From positions 411,086 through 475,085 of the forward strand of contig NZ_QMHN01000003.1 in assembly GCF_003313385.1 (NCBI RefSeq): a stretch of 64,000 nt of DNA. The letters are read 5' to 3'. Made by a program: the position numbers and the translations under genes. Of the stretch, positions 8,267 through 16,809 are shown in pieces; the stretch's first letter is position 1; each line of letters starts with the position of its first letter. The DNA is from Pedobacter chitinilyticus. Lineage in GTDB: Bacteria; Bacteroidota; Bacteroidia; Sphingobacteriales; Sphingobacteriaceae. Below the pieces are notes generated by a model. It worked only from the letters and a program-made list of their open reading frames with translations, was not told the origin of the DNA and did no database searches.

Positions 8267-9466
8267 ATGAAAAAGTATCTGTTTATATTTTCTACTTTCT
8301 TCCTTTTTGTTCAAGTAAAAGCGCAAACCGTAAAACCAGACGTTTTTGTGGTTGGAAATGGCAATGCGGCGGTGGCTGCTGCCATACAGGCGGCTCAATC
8401 CAATGTGAAAACGGTACTGTTGTTGCAGGCAGGAGGCTTTGATATTGAACCGATCGGAAAAGACTTGCATTCAGGTGTACAGGCTACTTTTTTAAATAAG
8501 GTGAAGAAGTTTAAACAGTTGAACGATAGTGTTGGTGAAGTAACGTTTGATAAGCAAACCGCCAATCAGGTGCTGGTGCAATGGACGGATAGCATCAAAA
8601 ACCTGACAGTCATCAAAAATGTGCAGTGGGTAAAAGCAGATCGATCAGGTAAGGGCTGGGTTTTTAAACTGTCGGACGGTAAAACCATTAGACCCGAAGT
8701 TTTCGTCAATGCGGCCGATCAAAAACTAAATGCGGCGTTAAAAATTGATGCCTCTGCGGTAGGAACTTGGGAAAAGTTCAGCTATCAAAATCCCATCTAC
8801 AAAACCAACATTGCAGTGGGAAAACAAATTGCTGGCAGCACCAACACCATCTTTTCACTATATCAGCTACTGATGCCTACGCAGGAAAATTTGGTTTATG
8901 TGAGCGATCCTTCTAGCATGTTGATGGGGCAAGCAGCTGGGGCTGTGGCAGCCTTTGCTGGTTTTTTTAATCAAAGAACTTCCGAATCAAATCTTAAAAA
9001 AATACAAGGTGAACTCATTGCCTATAATAGCAACCTGATGCCTTTTGTAGATATTGGCATCAAAGACGCTAATTGGAAAGCGATACAAATGGTGGGTATT
9101 TCTGGTGTGATCAAAGCCGAAGAGACTAACGGGAAGTTGTTGTTCAACGGCGAAAAACTAATACGCACAGCAGACATCAAAGAAGTAGTAAAAGACCATT
9201 ATTACAAAGCTCAAATTTGGTTCGATGATTACAAAAATGAGGTGATTACCATAGGCGCAGCCTTGGATATGATTTGCTATGTAGGGAATAAAGCGCCAGA
9301 AAGTACGCTTAAGGAAGTAGAGAAAAAATGGAAAACTACTTATGCTTTTACTTCAAAATTTGAGGCAGAACGACAAATTTCAAGAAGAGAACTTGCTGTA
9401 TTGTTACAAGATTATATGCCTCCGTTTAACGTAACGGTAGATAAAACAGGAAAAATCATTAGGTAG
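8267..9466 (+). CDS. exported FAD-dependent oxidoreductase-like protein
   Basis: About 399 residues with a signal peptide (MKKYLFIFSTFFLFVQVKAQ); ATG 8267 is preferred over a TTG at 8255. Mature residues begin with a dinucleotide-binding segment, VFVVGNGNAAVAAAIQAAQ, of GxGxxA type. A second typical element, DPSSMLMGQAAGAVAAFAG, occurs around residue 225 as in FAD_oxidored (PF12831-like) proteins. The C-terminal 120 residues (from about MVGISGVI) look like the appended repeat domain found in this family. The redox substrate is unknown. The gene lies 93 bases upstream of the peptidase run and may or may not share its promoter. Confidence 0.72.
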   Translation: MKKYLFIFSTFFLFVQVKAQTVKPDVFVVGNGNAAVAAAIQAAQSNVKTVLLLQAGGFDIEPIGKDLHSGVQATFLNKVKKFKQLNDSVGEVTFDKQTANQVLVQWTDSIKNLTVIKNVQWVKADRSGKGWVFKLSDGKTIRPEVFVNAADQKLNAALKIDASAVGTWEKFSYQNPIYKTNIAVGKQIAGSTNTIFSLYQLLMPTQENLVYVSDPSSMLMGQAAGAVAAFAGFFNQRTSESNLKKIQGELIAYNSNLMPFVDIGIKDANWKAIQMVGISGVIKAEETNGKLLFNGEKLIRTADIKEVVKDHYYKAQIWFDDYKNEVITIGAALDMICYVGNKAPESTLKEVEKKWKTTYAFTSKFEAERQISRRELAVLLQDYMPPFNVTVDKTGKIIR

Positions 9467-9559
9467 CTTTTGCCATCTGTAACAATTGTAACATCTTGTT
9501 TTGGTGTGTGCTAGCCCAGCACTTTTTTGCATAACTTGCATGCATAACTACAAACCAAG

Positions 9560-11206
9560 ATGAAGAAAAAGCTTTACCTAACCTACCTCCTTTTTGGGTC
9601 TGTTACGCTTAGTCTTTTTGCGCAATCGCCGCAAAATTATAGCAACAGCGCCAGCTTGGCACAGCGCATCAAAACGTTGACCAGCAAATACCCTAACTTA
9701 ATTAAATCAAAAACACTCACCCAAACGCTTGGTGGAAAAGACATTTGGATGCTGACTTTGGGCGGCCAAAATGCCGATCAAAAACCTGCTATTGCAGTGG
9801 TGGGTGGTGTGGATGGAAAACATCTTCTAGGCGTGGAGATGGCCATCGGCTTTGCCGAAAAACTATTGGCAAGTTCAAACGTCGATAGCGTTAAAAACCT
9901 ATTGAACAAGCAAACCTTTTATGTTTTTCCAAACATGAGCCCCGATGCTACTGAGCAATATTTTGCGAAATTGAAATACGAGCGCAGCGGCAATGCGACC
10001 AAAACCGATGATGACCGCGACGGAAAGCTGAACGAAGATGGTTTCGATGATTTAGATGGCAATGGCAAAATTACTTGGATGCGTGTGAAGGATGCCACAG
10101 GAAAATACAAGCTGAACCCAGACGATCCCCGTTCACTTGTTTTGGCTGATGCAAGCAAAGGCGAAAATGGGGCCTATATCCTTTTGCAAGAAGGAATAGA
10201 TAACGATAAAGACGGGCAGTTCAATGAAGATGGAGAGGGAGGCGTGAGTTTTAACAAAAACGCTAGCTTTAACTACAAAAACTTTGTCCCAGGAGCGGGA
10301 GAGTATGCCGTTTCTGAAAAGGAGAACAGGGCATTGTTCGATTTTCTTTTCGATGCCTTTAACGTATATGCGGTAGTTGCCTTCGGACCGACGAATAATC
10401 TTTCATCGCCTGTGGTATTTAATCCTGCAGGTTTGAGCAAAAGAATCATTACTAGTTGGTTTGAGGCCGATGCAAAATCTAATGCTTTGGTTTCTGAACG
10501 ATACAATAAAATCACCAAAACCAAAGAAGCACCCAAAACGCAAGCAGAGCCTGGCGATTTTTCGCAGTGGGCTTATTTTCACTATGGTCGCTTAAGCTTT
10601 AGCACACCAGGCTGGTGGGTGCCGAAAGTTGCTCCAGATTCGGCGAAGAAAGAAAAGAAATTTACCAATGATGATCCTGTGGCAGCCTATTTACGTTGGG
10701 CTGCTAAAGAAGGAATCTCCGATACTTACACTCCGTGGAAAGCTGTTTCACATCCAGATTTTGGTGGACAAACAGTAGAAGTGGGCGGTGTAGATCCTTT
10801 TGTGCTTAACAACCCGCCCTATAAGTTGGTAGATAACATTGTGGCCAAACATACCGACTTTTTGGTGTCGCTTGCCGCCATGGCCCCACAAATTGAATTT
10901 GTGAACCTTAAAACAGAAAAACTTACAGACGGTCTTACTCGCGTGACGGTACAATTGCTGAATACTGGCGATTTATCTACCTACACCAAAATAGGCGACC
11001 GTAGTTACTTCCTTAAAAAAATTGCCGTAAAAGTAAACGGCAAAAACGGACAAGAAGTGGTGAGTGGACGTAAGAACCAAACTATCGAAAGTTTGCAGGG
11101 CAAAGAGTTTAAAGAATTGACTTGGCTCATCAAAGGCAATGGCAAAGTGACCATTCACGCAGGCTGCCCAACTACAGGAAGTAAATCAATAGAGGTTACA
11201 CTTTAA
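9560..11206 (+). CDS. M14 carboxypeptidase-like protein, predicted catalytically inactive
   Basis: This 548-residue secreted protein (signal MKKKLYLTYLLFGSVTLSLFA) is a clear paralogue of the next gene. They share NADQKPA before the active site, TFYVFPNMSPDA after it, and the same pair of acidic inserts. At the zinc site the partner reads H107-S-N-E110, whereas here the aligned residues are D85 and H88, so HxxE has become DxxH. The third zinc His is replaced in AFGPTNN, and the catalytic Glu region (SNELW in the partner) reads STPGWW. All four key positions are thus lost. Two DxDxDG-like inserts may bind calcium. It probably acts as a binding or chaperone partner for the active enzyme; that is inference. 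It starts an operon with 13- and 12-base gaps. Confidence 0.85.
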   Translation: MKKKLYLTYLLFGSVTLSLFAQSPQNYSNSASLAQRIKTLTSKYPNLIKSKTLTQTLGGKDIWMLTLGGQNADQKPAIAVVGGVDGKHLLGVEMAIGFAEKLLASSNVDSVKNLLNKQTFYVFPNMSPDATEQYFAKLKYERSGNATKTDDDRDGKLNEDGFDDLDGNGKITWMRVKDATGKYKLNPDDPRSLVLADASKGENGAYILLQEGIDNDKDGQFNEDGEGGVSFNKNASFNYKNFVPGAGEYAVSEKENRALFDFLFDAFNVYAVVAFGPTNNLSSPVVFNPAGLSKRIITSWFEADAKSNALVSERYNKITKTKEAPKTQAEPGDFSQWAYFHYGRLSFSTPGWWVPKVAPDSAKKEKKFTNDDPVAAYLRWAAKEGISDTYTPWKAVSHPDFGGQTVEVGGVDPFVLNNPPYKLVDNIVAKHTDFLVSLAAMAPQIEFVNLKTEKLTDGLTRVTVQLLNTGDLSTYTKIGDRSYFLKKIAVKVNGKNGQEVVSGRKNQTIESLQGKEFKELTWLIKGNGKVTIHAGCPTTGSKSIEVTL

Positions 11207-11219
11207 TCAAACAGAACAA

Positions 11220-12953
11220 ATGAGGATGAAGAAATACATGCTAATGGCTGCGGTGATTTTGTGTGCCGTAACCTTAAAAGCTCAAAAACCAGAAAATATA
11301 TTAGCGGCAGTAGGTACACCGCCAAACCCAAAAGTGCCCATCAGTTGGAACAGGTATCACGATTATGCGGCCATTACAGAAATCTGTAAAAAGTTAGCAG
11401 CTGCCCACCCCAACCTGATCAAGCTAGAAACCATTGGTAAGTCGTATCAAGGCAAAGACCTTTGGATCATGAGCATTAGCGATCATAAAGTGGGTAACGC
11501 CGATCAGAAACCAGCCATGTACATTGATGGAAATATCCACTCTAACGAAATACAGGGAAGTGAATTTGCCCTTTATACTGCATGGTATTTGGTAGAAATG
11601 TATGCCGCCAACAACCAAACGGTACAATCGTTATTGGCTGATAAAACCTTTTACATCGTGCCTACCATTAATCCCGATGCAAGAGATAGTTTTATCCACA
11701 AAGCCAATACAGCACATTCACCACGTACAGGTTTAATTCCAATTGACAATGATAGGGATGGTGTAGATAACGAAGATGGTTTCGACGATTTGGATGGCGA
11801 TGGACACATTACCATGATGCGCCGTAAAAATCCAAACGGTCGTTATAAAGTAGATCCTAGCGATTCACGACGAATGATTGTTGTGGGTTACGATGAAAAA
11901 GGAGAATATGAAATTTTAGGTTCCGAAGGCATTGACAACGATGGTGATGGTTTGGTGAATGAAGATGGCGAAGGTGCTTATGATCCTAACCGCGATTGGG
12001 GCTGGAACTGGCAACCCAACTACATCCAAGGTGGCGCATATAAATACCCCTTCTCTATTCCAGAGAACCGTGCGGTGGTAGATTTCGTGATGAAACATCC
12101 TAACATTGCCGCGGCACAATCTTATCACAACAATGGCGGGATGATCTTACGTGGTCCTGGAGCGGCAGAAGATGTAGACACTTACAATGCACAAGACGTG
12201 CGTGTATATGATGCACTTGGCAAAAAAGGTGAGGAGTTGTTGCCTGGCTACCGTTACCTGGTAGTTTATAAAGATCTTTATTCTGTATTTGGTGGCGAGT
12301 TGGATTGGTTTTACGGAGGCCGAGGAATTTACACTTTCTCCAATGAACTTTGGACAGGTTACGCGATGTATAACAAAGCTGGCGCAGACAATACTCAAGA
12401 CCAACTTTACACTTTTGATAAGGATTTGTTGATGAAAGATGCTTTTGTAGACTGGAAGCCTTATAAGCATCCTCAATACGGAGATATCGAGATAGGAGGA
12501 TTTAAGAAAACCTATACTCGTTTGCATCCTGGCTTTTTGTTGGAAAGCGATGCGCACCGAAACATGGCTTTTAGTGTTTTTCATGCCTATAATACGCCAA
12601 AATTAAGCATCGATGAAATTGAAGTGAAAGAGATTGGATCGGGATTAAAACAAGTTACCGCGGTAGTGAGCAATTTGAGGATGATTCCAACCCACTCTAG
12701 CCAGGACATTAAAAACAATATCGAAATTCCAGATATCGTTTCGTTAACAGGCGGAACCGTGGTTGCGGGAATGGTGGTGAACAATCGTGATTTAGGAATT
12801 ACCACCGAGCAGAAGCTAGACCCAACCAATATCAGGGTAGAAAATATTCCAGGCAACTCCTACGTAACCGTAAGATGGTTGGTAAAAGGCGGAACTAAAT
12901 TCACGGTTAACGTAAACAGTAAAAAAGGTGGTTTGGCAAGCAAATCAAACTAG
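11220..12953 (+). CDS. secreted M14-family zinc carboxypeptidase
   Basis: A 577-residue exported metallopeptidase with signal peptide MKKYMLMAAVILCAVTLKAQ; the start is ATG 11220 or ATG 11226. The zinc motif HxxE is intact in DGNIHSNEIQGSE (His107, Glu110), the third ligand is the His in QSYHNNGG, and the catalytic Glu lies in TFSNELW. Between them are acidic inserts DNDRDGVDNEDGFDDLDGDG and IDNDGDGLVNEDGEG, which look like calcium-binding DxDxDG loops. A C-terminal beta domain of roughly 130 residues follows. It presumably trims peptides outside the cytoplasm. It sits between its inactive paralogue and an S9 peptidase, all same strand and nearly contiguous. Confidence 0.93.
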   Translation: MRMKKYMLMAAVILCAVTLKAQKPENILAAVGTPPNPKVPISWNRYHDYAAITEICKKLAAAHPNLIKLETIGKSYQGKDLWIMSISDHKVGNADQKPAMYIDGNIHSNEIQGSEFALYTAWYLVEMYAANNQTVQSLLADKTFYIVPTINPDARDSFIHKANTAHSPRTGLIPIDNDRDGVDNEDGFDDLDGDGHITMMRRKNPNGRYKVDPSDSRRMIVVGYDEKGEYEILGSEGIDNDGDGLVNEDGEGAYDPNRDWGWNWQPNYIQGGAYKYPFSIPENRAVVDFVMKHPNIAAAQSYHNNGGMILRGPGAAEDVDTYNAQDVRVYDALGKKGEELLPGYRYLVVYKDLYSVFGGELDWFYGGRGIYTFSNELWTGYAMYNKAGADNTQDQLYTFDKDLLMKDAFVDWKPYKHPQYGDIEIGGFKKTYTRLHPGFLLESDAHRNMAFSVFHAYNTPKLSIDEIEVKEIGSGLKQVTAVVSNLRMIPTHSSQDIKNNIEIPDIVSLTGGTVVAGMVVNNRDLGITTEQKLDPTNIRVENIPGNSYVTVRWLVKGGTKFTVNVNSKKGGLASKSN

Positions 12954-12965
12954 AAACATAGCACA

Positions 12966-15392
12966 ATGAAAAGATATATTGCATTCTCAACGCTCTTAAC
13001 GGTTACAACAGCTTCTATGTTGGGCGAACCAGTACAAGCCCAGCAAGTAGCACCCTTAACCGTTCAAAAAATTATGCGGGACCCCAAATGGATGGGAACT
13101 TCACCCGATGCCTATCGTTGGTCGGCAGATAGTAAAACGATTTTCTTTAACTGGAATCCCGAAAATAAAGACAAGGCGCAACCCTATAAGGTAAATGTAG
13201 CAAGTGTAAAAGTTGATAAAGCAGAGAACGGGGAAGCAGATAAAAACGCGGAAATTAACTATGCTTACAATAAAGACAAATCCCTAGGTCTGTTGGAGAA
13301 AGGGGGTGATCTTTACCTTTCGAACCTTAAAGCCAAAAAGGAAACCCGCCTGACCAATACCTTAGAAAGAGAGAGCAATGCCAAGTTTTTGTACAACAAC
13401 GATGTGGTTTTTCAACGTGCAGAAAATGTTTATCAACTAAACTTGGCCACTGGCGAATTAAAACAGCTCACTAACTTCATCAAGGGAAAACAAGAAGGAT
13501 TTGGAATGCCATCGGGGAGAGGTCCAGTTCGTTCAGCAGGAACTTCGCAACAAGATACCTGGTTAAAAAATGATCAAACCGCATTATTCGATATCATTAA
13601 AAAGCGAAACGCAGAAGGTGGGAATAGAGGCGCAGGAGGCGGAAGACGTTTTGGTGCCGCAGGCGCTAATTCGACACCAGCCAGAACCATCAAGCCTATT
13701 TATTTGGAAGAAGATTTTATGGCGGGCTTAACCGTTAGCCCAGATGGTAAATTTGTAAGCTACCGCTTGATCAAGCAGGCTACAGGAAACAAAAATACCA
13801 TTGTGCCTAACTACGTAACTGCTTCTGGCTATACCGAAGACATTAATGGCAGAACCAAAGTAGGTGAAACCTTATCAACCAGTATTACCTATGTTTTAGA
13901 TTTGGATAAAGATTCGGTTTACGCGGTAAGCACGGCACAAATACCTGGCATTAAAGATTTACCCGATTATGTGAAAGATTATCCAAAACAGCTAGAAGAA
14001 AGAACCAAGAAGAACGAAGATCGAAAAGTGAACCTCAATGTGGTGAACTGGAATGAAAGTGGCTCTTTTGCGGTAGTTTCTGGCCGGGCACAGGACAATA
14101 AAGATTTCTGGATTTTGAAACTCGACCCTACCACAGGAAAGTTGAGTTTAATAGACCGTCAACGAGACGAAGCTTGGGTAGGTGGTCCTGGAATTAACAG
14201 AGATGTAAGATGGATAGACAACCAACGTTTTTATTTCCAAAGCGAAGCGACTGGTTACTCTCATTTATACACCTACAACATCAACACTGGTGAAAAGAAA
14301 CAACTGACTTCTGGAAAATGGGAAGTACAGCAAGTACAACTTTCTAAAGATAAAAGCACTTTCTACATCAGCGGAAATAAAGAACATCCAGGCATTACCC
14401 ATTTTTACAAAATCAGTGTAAACGGCGGCGACTTGGTTCAAATTACCAGCATGAAAGGTGGTAACGAAGTGACGTTGTCTCCTGACGAAAAATGGTTGGC
14501 CATTAACTATTCTTACATGAATAAACCTTGGGAGCTTTACATCCAAGCCAATAAACCTGGCGCAAAAGCAGTGAAAGTAACCCAATCTACTTCAGCAGAA
14601 TTTGAAAGTTACGAATGGCGCCAACCAGACTTGGTATCATTTAAAAACCGCTATGGCGACGATGTATACGCTAGAGTTTATCCTGCTGAAAATCCGCACC
14701 CAAATAAACCAGCGGTAGTTTTTGTACATGGAGCAGGCTATCTACAAAATGTACACTACTGGTGGAGCCAATACTTTCGAGAGTATATGTTCAATAATCT
14801 TTTGGCAGATAACGGCTATACCGTGATTGATATCGACTACACCGCAAGTTCTGGTTATGGCCGTAACCATCGTACAGGAATTTATCGCCATATGGGCGGA
14901 AAAGATTTGACCGATCAGGTAGATGGCGTGAAGATGCTGGTCGAAAAATATGGCGTTAACCCTAAAAATGTTGGTTTGTACGGTGGATCTTATGGTGGCT
15001 TTATTACATTGATGGGTTTGTTTAATGCATCAGATACCTTTAGAGCAGGAGCGGCACTAAGATCAGTAACGGATTGGGCGCACTACAACCATGGTTATAC
15101 CGCAAATATCCTTAACGAACCATTTAACGATCCAGAAGCATATAAGAAAAGCTCACCAATTTACTTTGCAGACAAGCTTAAAGGCGATTTGGTAATGTTA
15201 CACGGGATGGTCGATGTAAATGTGCATTTCCAAGATATTGTGCGCTTAAGCCAACGTTTTATTGAGTTAGGAAAAGACAATTGGGAGTTAGCGGTATATC
15301 CCGTAGAAGATCATGGCTTTGTTGAACCTAGCAGCTGGACGGATGAGTACAAACGTATCTTCAAGTTGTTTGAGAATACGCTAAAGAAGTAA
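12966..15392 (+). CDS. S9 family serine peptidase (DPP-IV/prolyl-oligopeptidase type)
   Basis: The 808-residue exported enzyme has a signal peptide ending near EPVQAQ. Residues about 40-570 form the beta-propeller, containing a Gly/Arg-rich low-complexity insert near residues 180-235 (GGNRGAGGGRRFGAAG). The C-terminal alpha/beta hydrolase domain has the nucleophile Ser675 in GLYGGSYGGF, an Asp in MVDVNVHF and a His in EDHGF, giving a complete triad. Family members cleave short peptides, often after proline. It is the last gene of the peptidase run, 12 bases after the M14 gene, consistent with cooperative peptide degradation in the periplasm or at the outer membrane. Confidence 0.93.
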   Translation: MKRYIAFSTLLTVTTASMLGEPVQAQQVAPLTVQKIMRDPKWMGTSPDAYRWSADSKTIFFNWNPENKDKAQPYKVNVASVKVDKAENGEADKNAEINYAYNKDKSLGLLEKGGDLYLSNLKAKKETRLTNTLERESNAKFLYNNDVVFQRAENVYQLNLATGELKQLTNFIKGKQEGFGMPSGRGPVRSAGTSQQDTWLKNDQTALFDIIKKRNAEGGNRGAGGGRRFGAAGANSTPARTIKPIYLEEDFMAGLTVSPDGKFVSYRLIKQATGNKNTIVPNYVTASGYTEDINGRTKVGETLSTSITYVLDLDKDSVYAVSTAQIPGIKDLPDYVKDYPKQLEERTKKNEDRKVNLNVVNWNESGSFAVVSGRAQDNKDFWILKLDPTTGKLSLIDRQRDEAWVGGPGINRDVRWIDNQRFYFQSEATGYSHLYTYNINTGEKKQLTSGKWEVQQVQLSKDKSTFYISGNKEHPGITHFYKISVNGGDLVQITSMKGGNEVTLSPDEKWLAINYSYMNKPWELYIQANKPGAKAVKVTQSTSAEFESYEWRQPDLVSFKNRYGDDVYARVYPAENPHPNKPAVVFVHGAGYLQNVHYWWSQYFREYMFNNLLADNGYTVIDIDYTASSGYGRNHRTGIYRHMGGKDLTDQVDGVKMLVEKYGVNPKNVGLYGGSYGGFITLMGLFNASDTFRAGAALRSVTDWAHYNHGYTANILNEPFNDPEAYKKSSPIYFADKLKGDLVMLHGMVDVNVHFQDIVRLSQRFIELGKDNWELAVYPVEDHGFVEPSSWTDEYKRIFKLFENTLKK

Positions 15393-15411
15393 AAGGGTGC
15401 TTTAATGTATG

Positions 15412-15512
15412 GCTGACCCTGAAATAAATTTACTGCGTAGCTTTTCGCTTCGCTACAGATCAGGGTGACGGTAAATCATCGCTCCGTCATGCTGAATTTA
15501 TTTCAGCATCAG
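15412..15512. repeat. dispersed palindromic repeat with nested hairpins
   Basis: The gap after the S9 gene holds three nested inverted pairs: ACCCTGA near 15416 with TCAGGGT near 15461, GTAGC with GCTAC inside it, and a perfect hairpin TGCTGAA/TTCAGCA at 15490-15508 with loop TTTAT. The CGTCATGCTGAATTTATTTC type of sequence is a familiar dispersed intergenic repeat in Bacteroidetes. The rest of the gap (15513-15688) is AT-rich and holds nothing else I can identify. Confidence 0.65.
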
Positions 15513-15688
15513 TTTTAAAGTAATTACTAGTGAGTTAGAAATCGGCTCAGGTAAAATATGATTGGGGAAACTAGGTACTATATTATCCAAAGGAGATAAA
15601 ATTTTAATCCTTTTGTGCCTGGAGCCTGAAAATGATTGACAATAAGAGATTTTCTATATAAGTTAGCTACAACCAATAAGTTTAAAAG

Positions 15689-16585
15689 ATGGACATTAGA
15701 TTTTTTAGGAGACGTTTCGTTTATTTTCTCGCAGCAATTTGCTTTTTATCAATTGGTATCCAAAATGCTCACGCTTCCCTTTCTGCACAAGCTACTGAAA
15801 AGCCTAACAAAGAGAAGGTGATTAAAATTCTTGCTATTGGCAATAGTTTTTCTGAAGATGCTTTAGAGCAGTACTTTTATGGATTGGCCAACGCTGGAGG
15901 TTACAAAGTGATTATCGGAAACTTATACATTGGCGGTGCGCCATTGGATTTGCATTGGAAAAACGTACAAGAAGATAAAGATGCCTATGAATATCGTAAA
16001 ATAGGATTGGATGGAAAGAAGGAGCGTTTCCCGAAAACCAGCATCTCGAAAGCCATCGCTGATGAACAATGGGATTATATCAGCTTGCAACAAGCCAGCC
16101 CCAAATCAGGATTGTTTGAAACTTATTTGGAGCCGCTACCCTTATTGTTCGATTATGTAAAGGGTAAGGCCACTAATCCCAAGGTGAAACTTGTTTGGCA
16201 CCAAACCTGGGCCTATGCGCAAACCTCTACACACAGCGGTTTTGCAAGTTATGGTAAAGATCAGATGAAGATGTATCAAAGTATTATGGACGCCTCAAAA
16301 AAAGCCATGAAGTTAGTCGCTTTTGACATTTTGGTGCCCTCGGGAACTGCTATACAAAATGCACGTACCAAACTGGGCGATGTTTTATGTAGAGACGGCT
16401 ATCACCTTGACCTTAACATCGGTCGATACATTGCCTCTTGCACTTGGTATGAAGCTATTTTCAAACAAACCGTAGTAGGTAATGCTTACAGGCCCGAAAA
16501 GGTCACGGAAGAACAAGCTGCAATAGGTCAGCAGGCAGCACACGAAGCTGTAAAGAAGCCTTTTAAGGTATCCAAAATCAAATAA
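15689..16585 (+). CDS. secreted DUF4886 / SGNH-hydrolase-like protein
   Basis: The 298-residue exported protein has a signal peptide with basic start (MDIRFFRRRF) and hydrophobic core (VYFLAAICFLSIGIQ). The mature part begins with IKILAIGNSFSEDALE, the block-I Gly-Asn-Ser motif of SGNH hydrolases with Ser as likely nucleophile. The late CRDGYHLDL contains the Asp-x-x-His pair. The overall pattern matches DUF4886 proteins. Members may de-esterify sugars or glycans, but the substrate is not known. It is a single gene closed by a strong terminator at 16601. Confidence 0.82.
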   Translation: MDIRFFRRRFVYFLAAICFLSIGIQNAHASLSAQATEKPNKEKVIKILAIGNSFSEDALEQYFYGLANAGGYKVIIGNLYIGGAPLDLHWKNVQEDKDAYEYRKIGLDGKKERFPKTSISKAIADEQWDYISLQQASPKSGLFETYLEPLPLLFDYVKGKATNPKVKLVWHQTWAYAQTSTHSGFASYGKDQMKMYQSIMDASKKAMKLVAFDILVPSGTAIQNARTKLGDVLCRDGYHLDLNIGRYIASCTWYEAIFKQTVVGNAYRPEKVTEEQAAIGQQAAHEAVKKPFKVSKIK

Positions 16586-16600
16586 GAAGTATTTTCTTTC

Positions 16601-16640
16601 AAAATTAAAAGCCGCACAGTTATGCGGCTTTTAATTTTTT
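16601..16640 (+). terminator. intrinsic terminator after the SGNH-like gene
   Basis: A 15-bp perfect stem (AAATTAAAAGCCGCA paired with TGCGGCTTTTAATTT) with a 6-base loop, followed by further T residues, lies 16 bases after the stop. Confidence 0.9.
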
Positions 16641-16809
16641 AATGCGTTTTCTTGCGTTTTAATTTTAGTTTTCGTATCATTATCTTATTGAAAGAGAGAT
16701 AAATTGCATTTTTGCTTGCCTAAACCTGCAAATTGTTGCGTTTTGAAGCGTAATCGCCGTTTTGCTCCTTTCCCTAACCAAACTAATCTTAAACCATTAA
16801 ACAAAACGT

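Noticed and set aside
12147..12584. Antisense gene inside the active M14 gene
   Set aside because: The frame on the minus strand is a shadow of the conserved coding strand, with no recognisable domain or start context.
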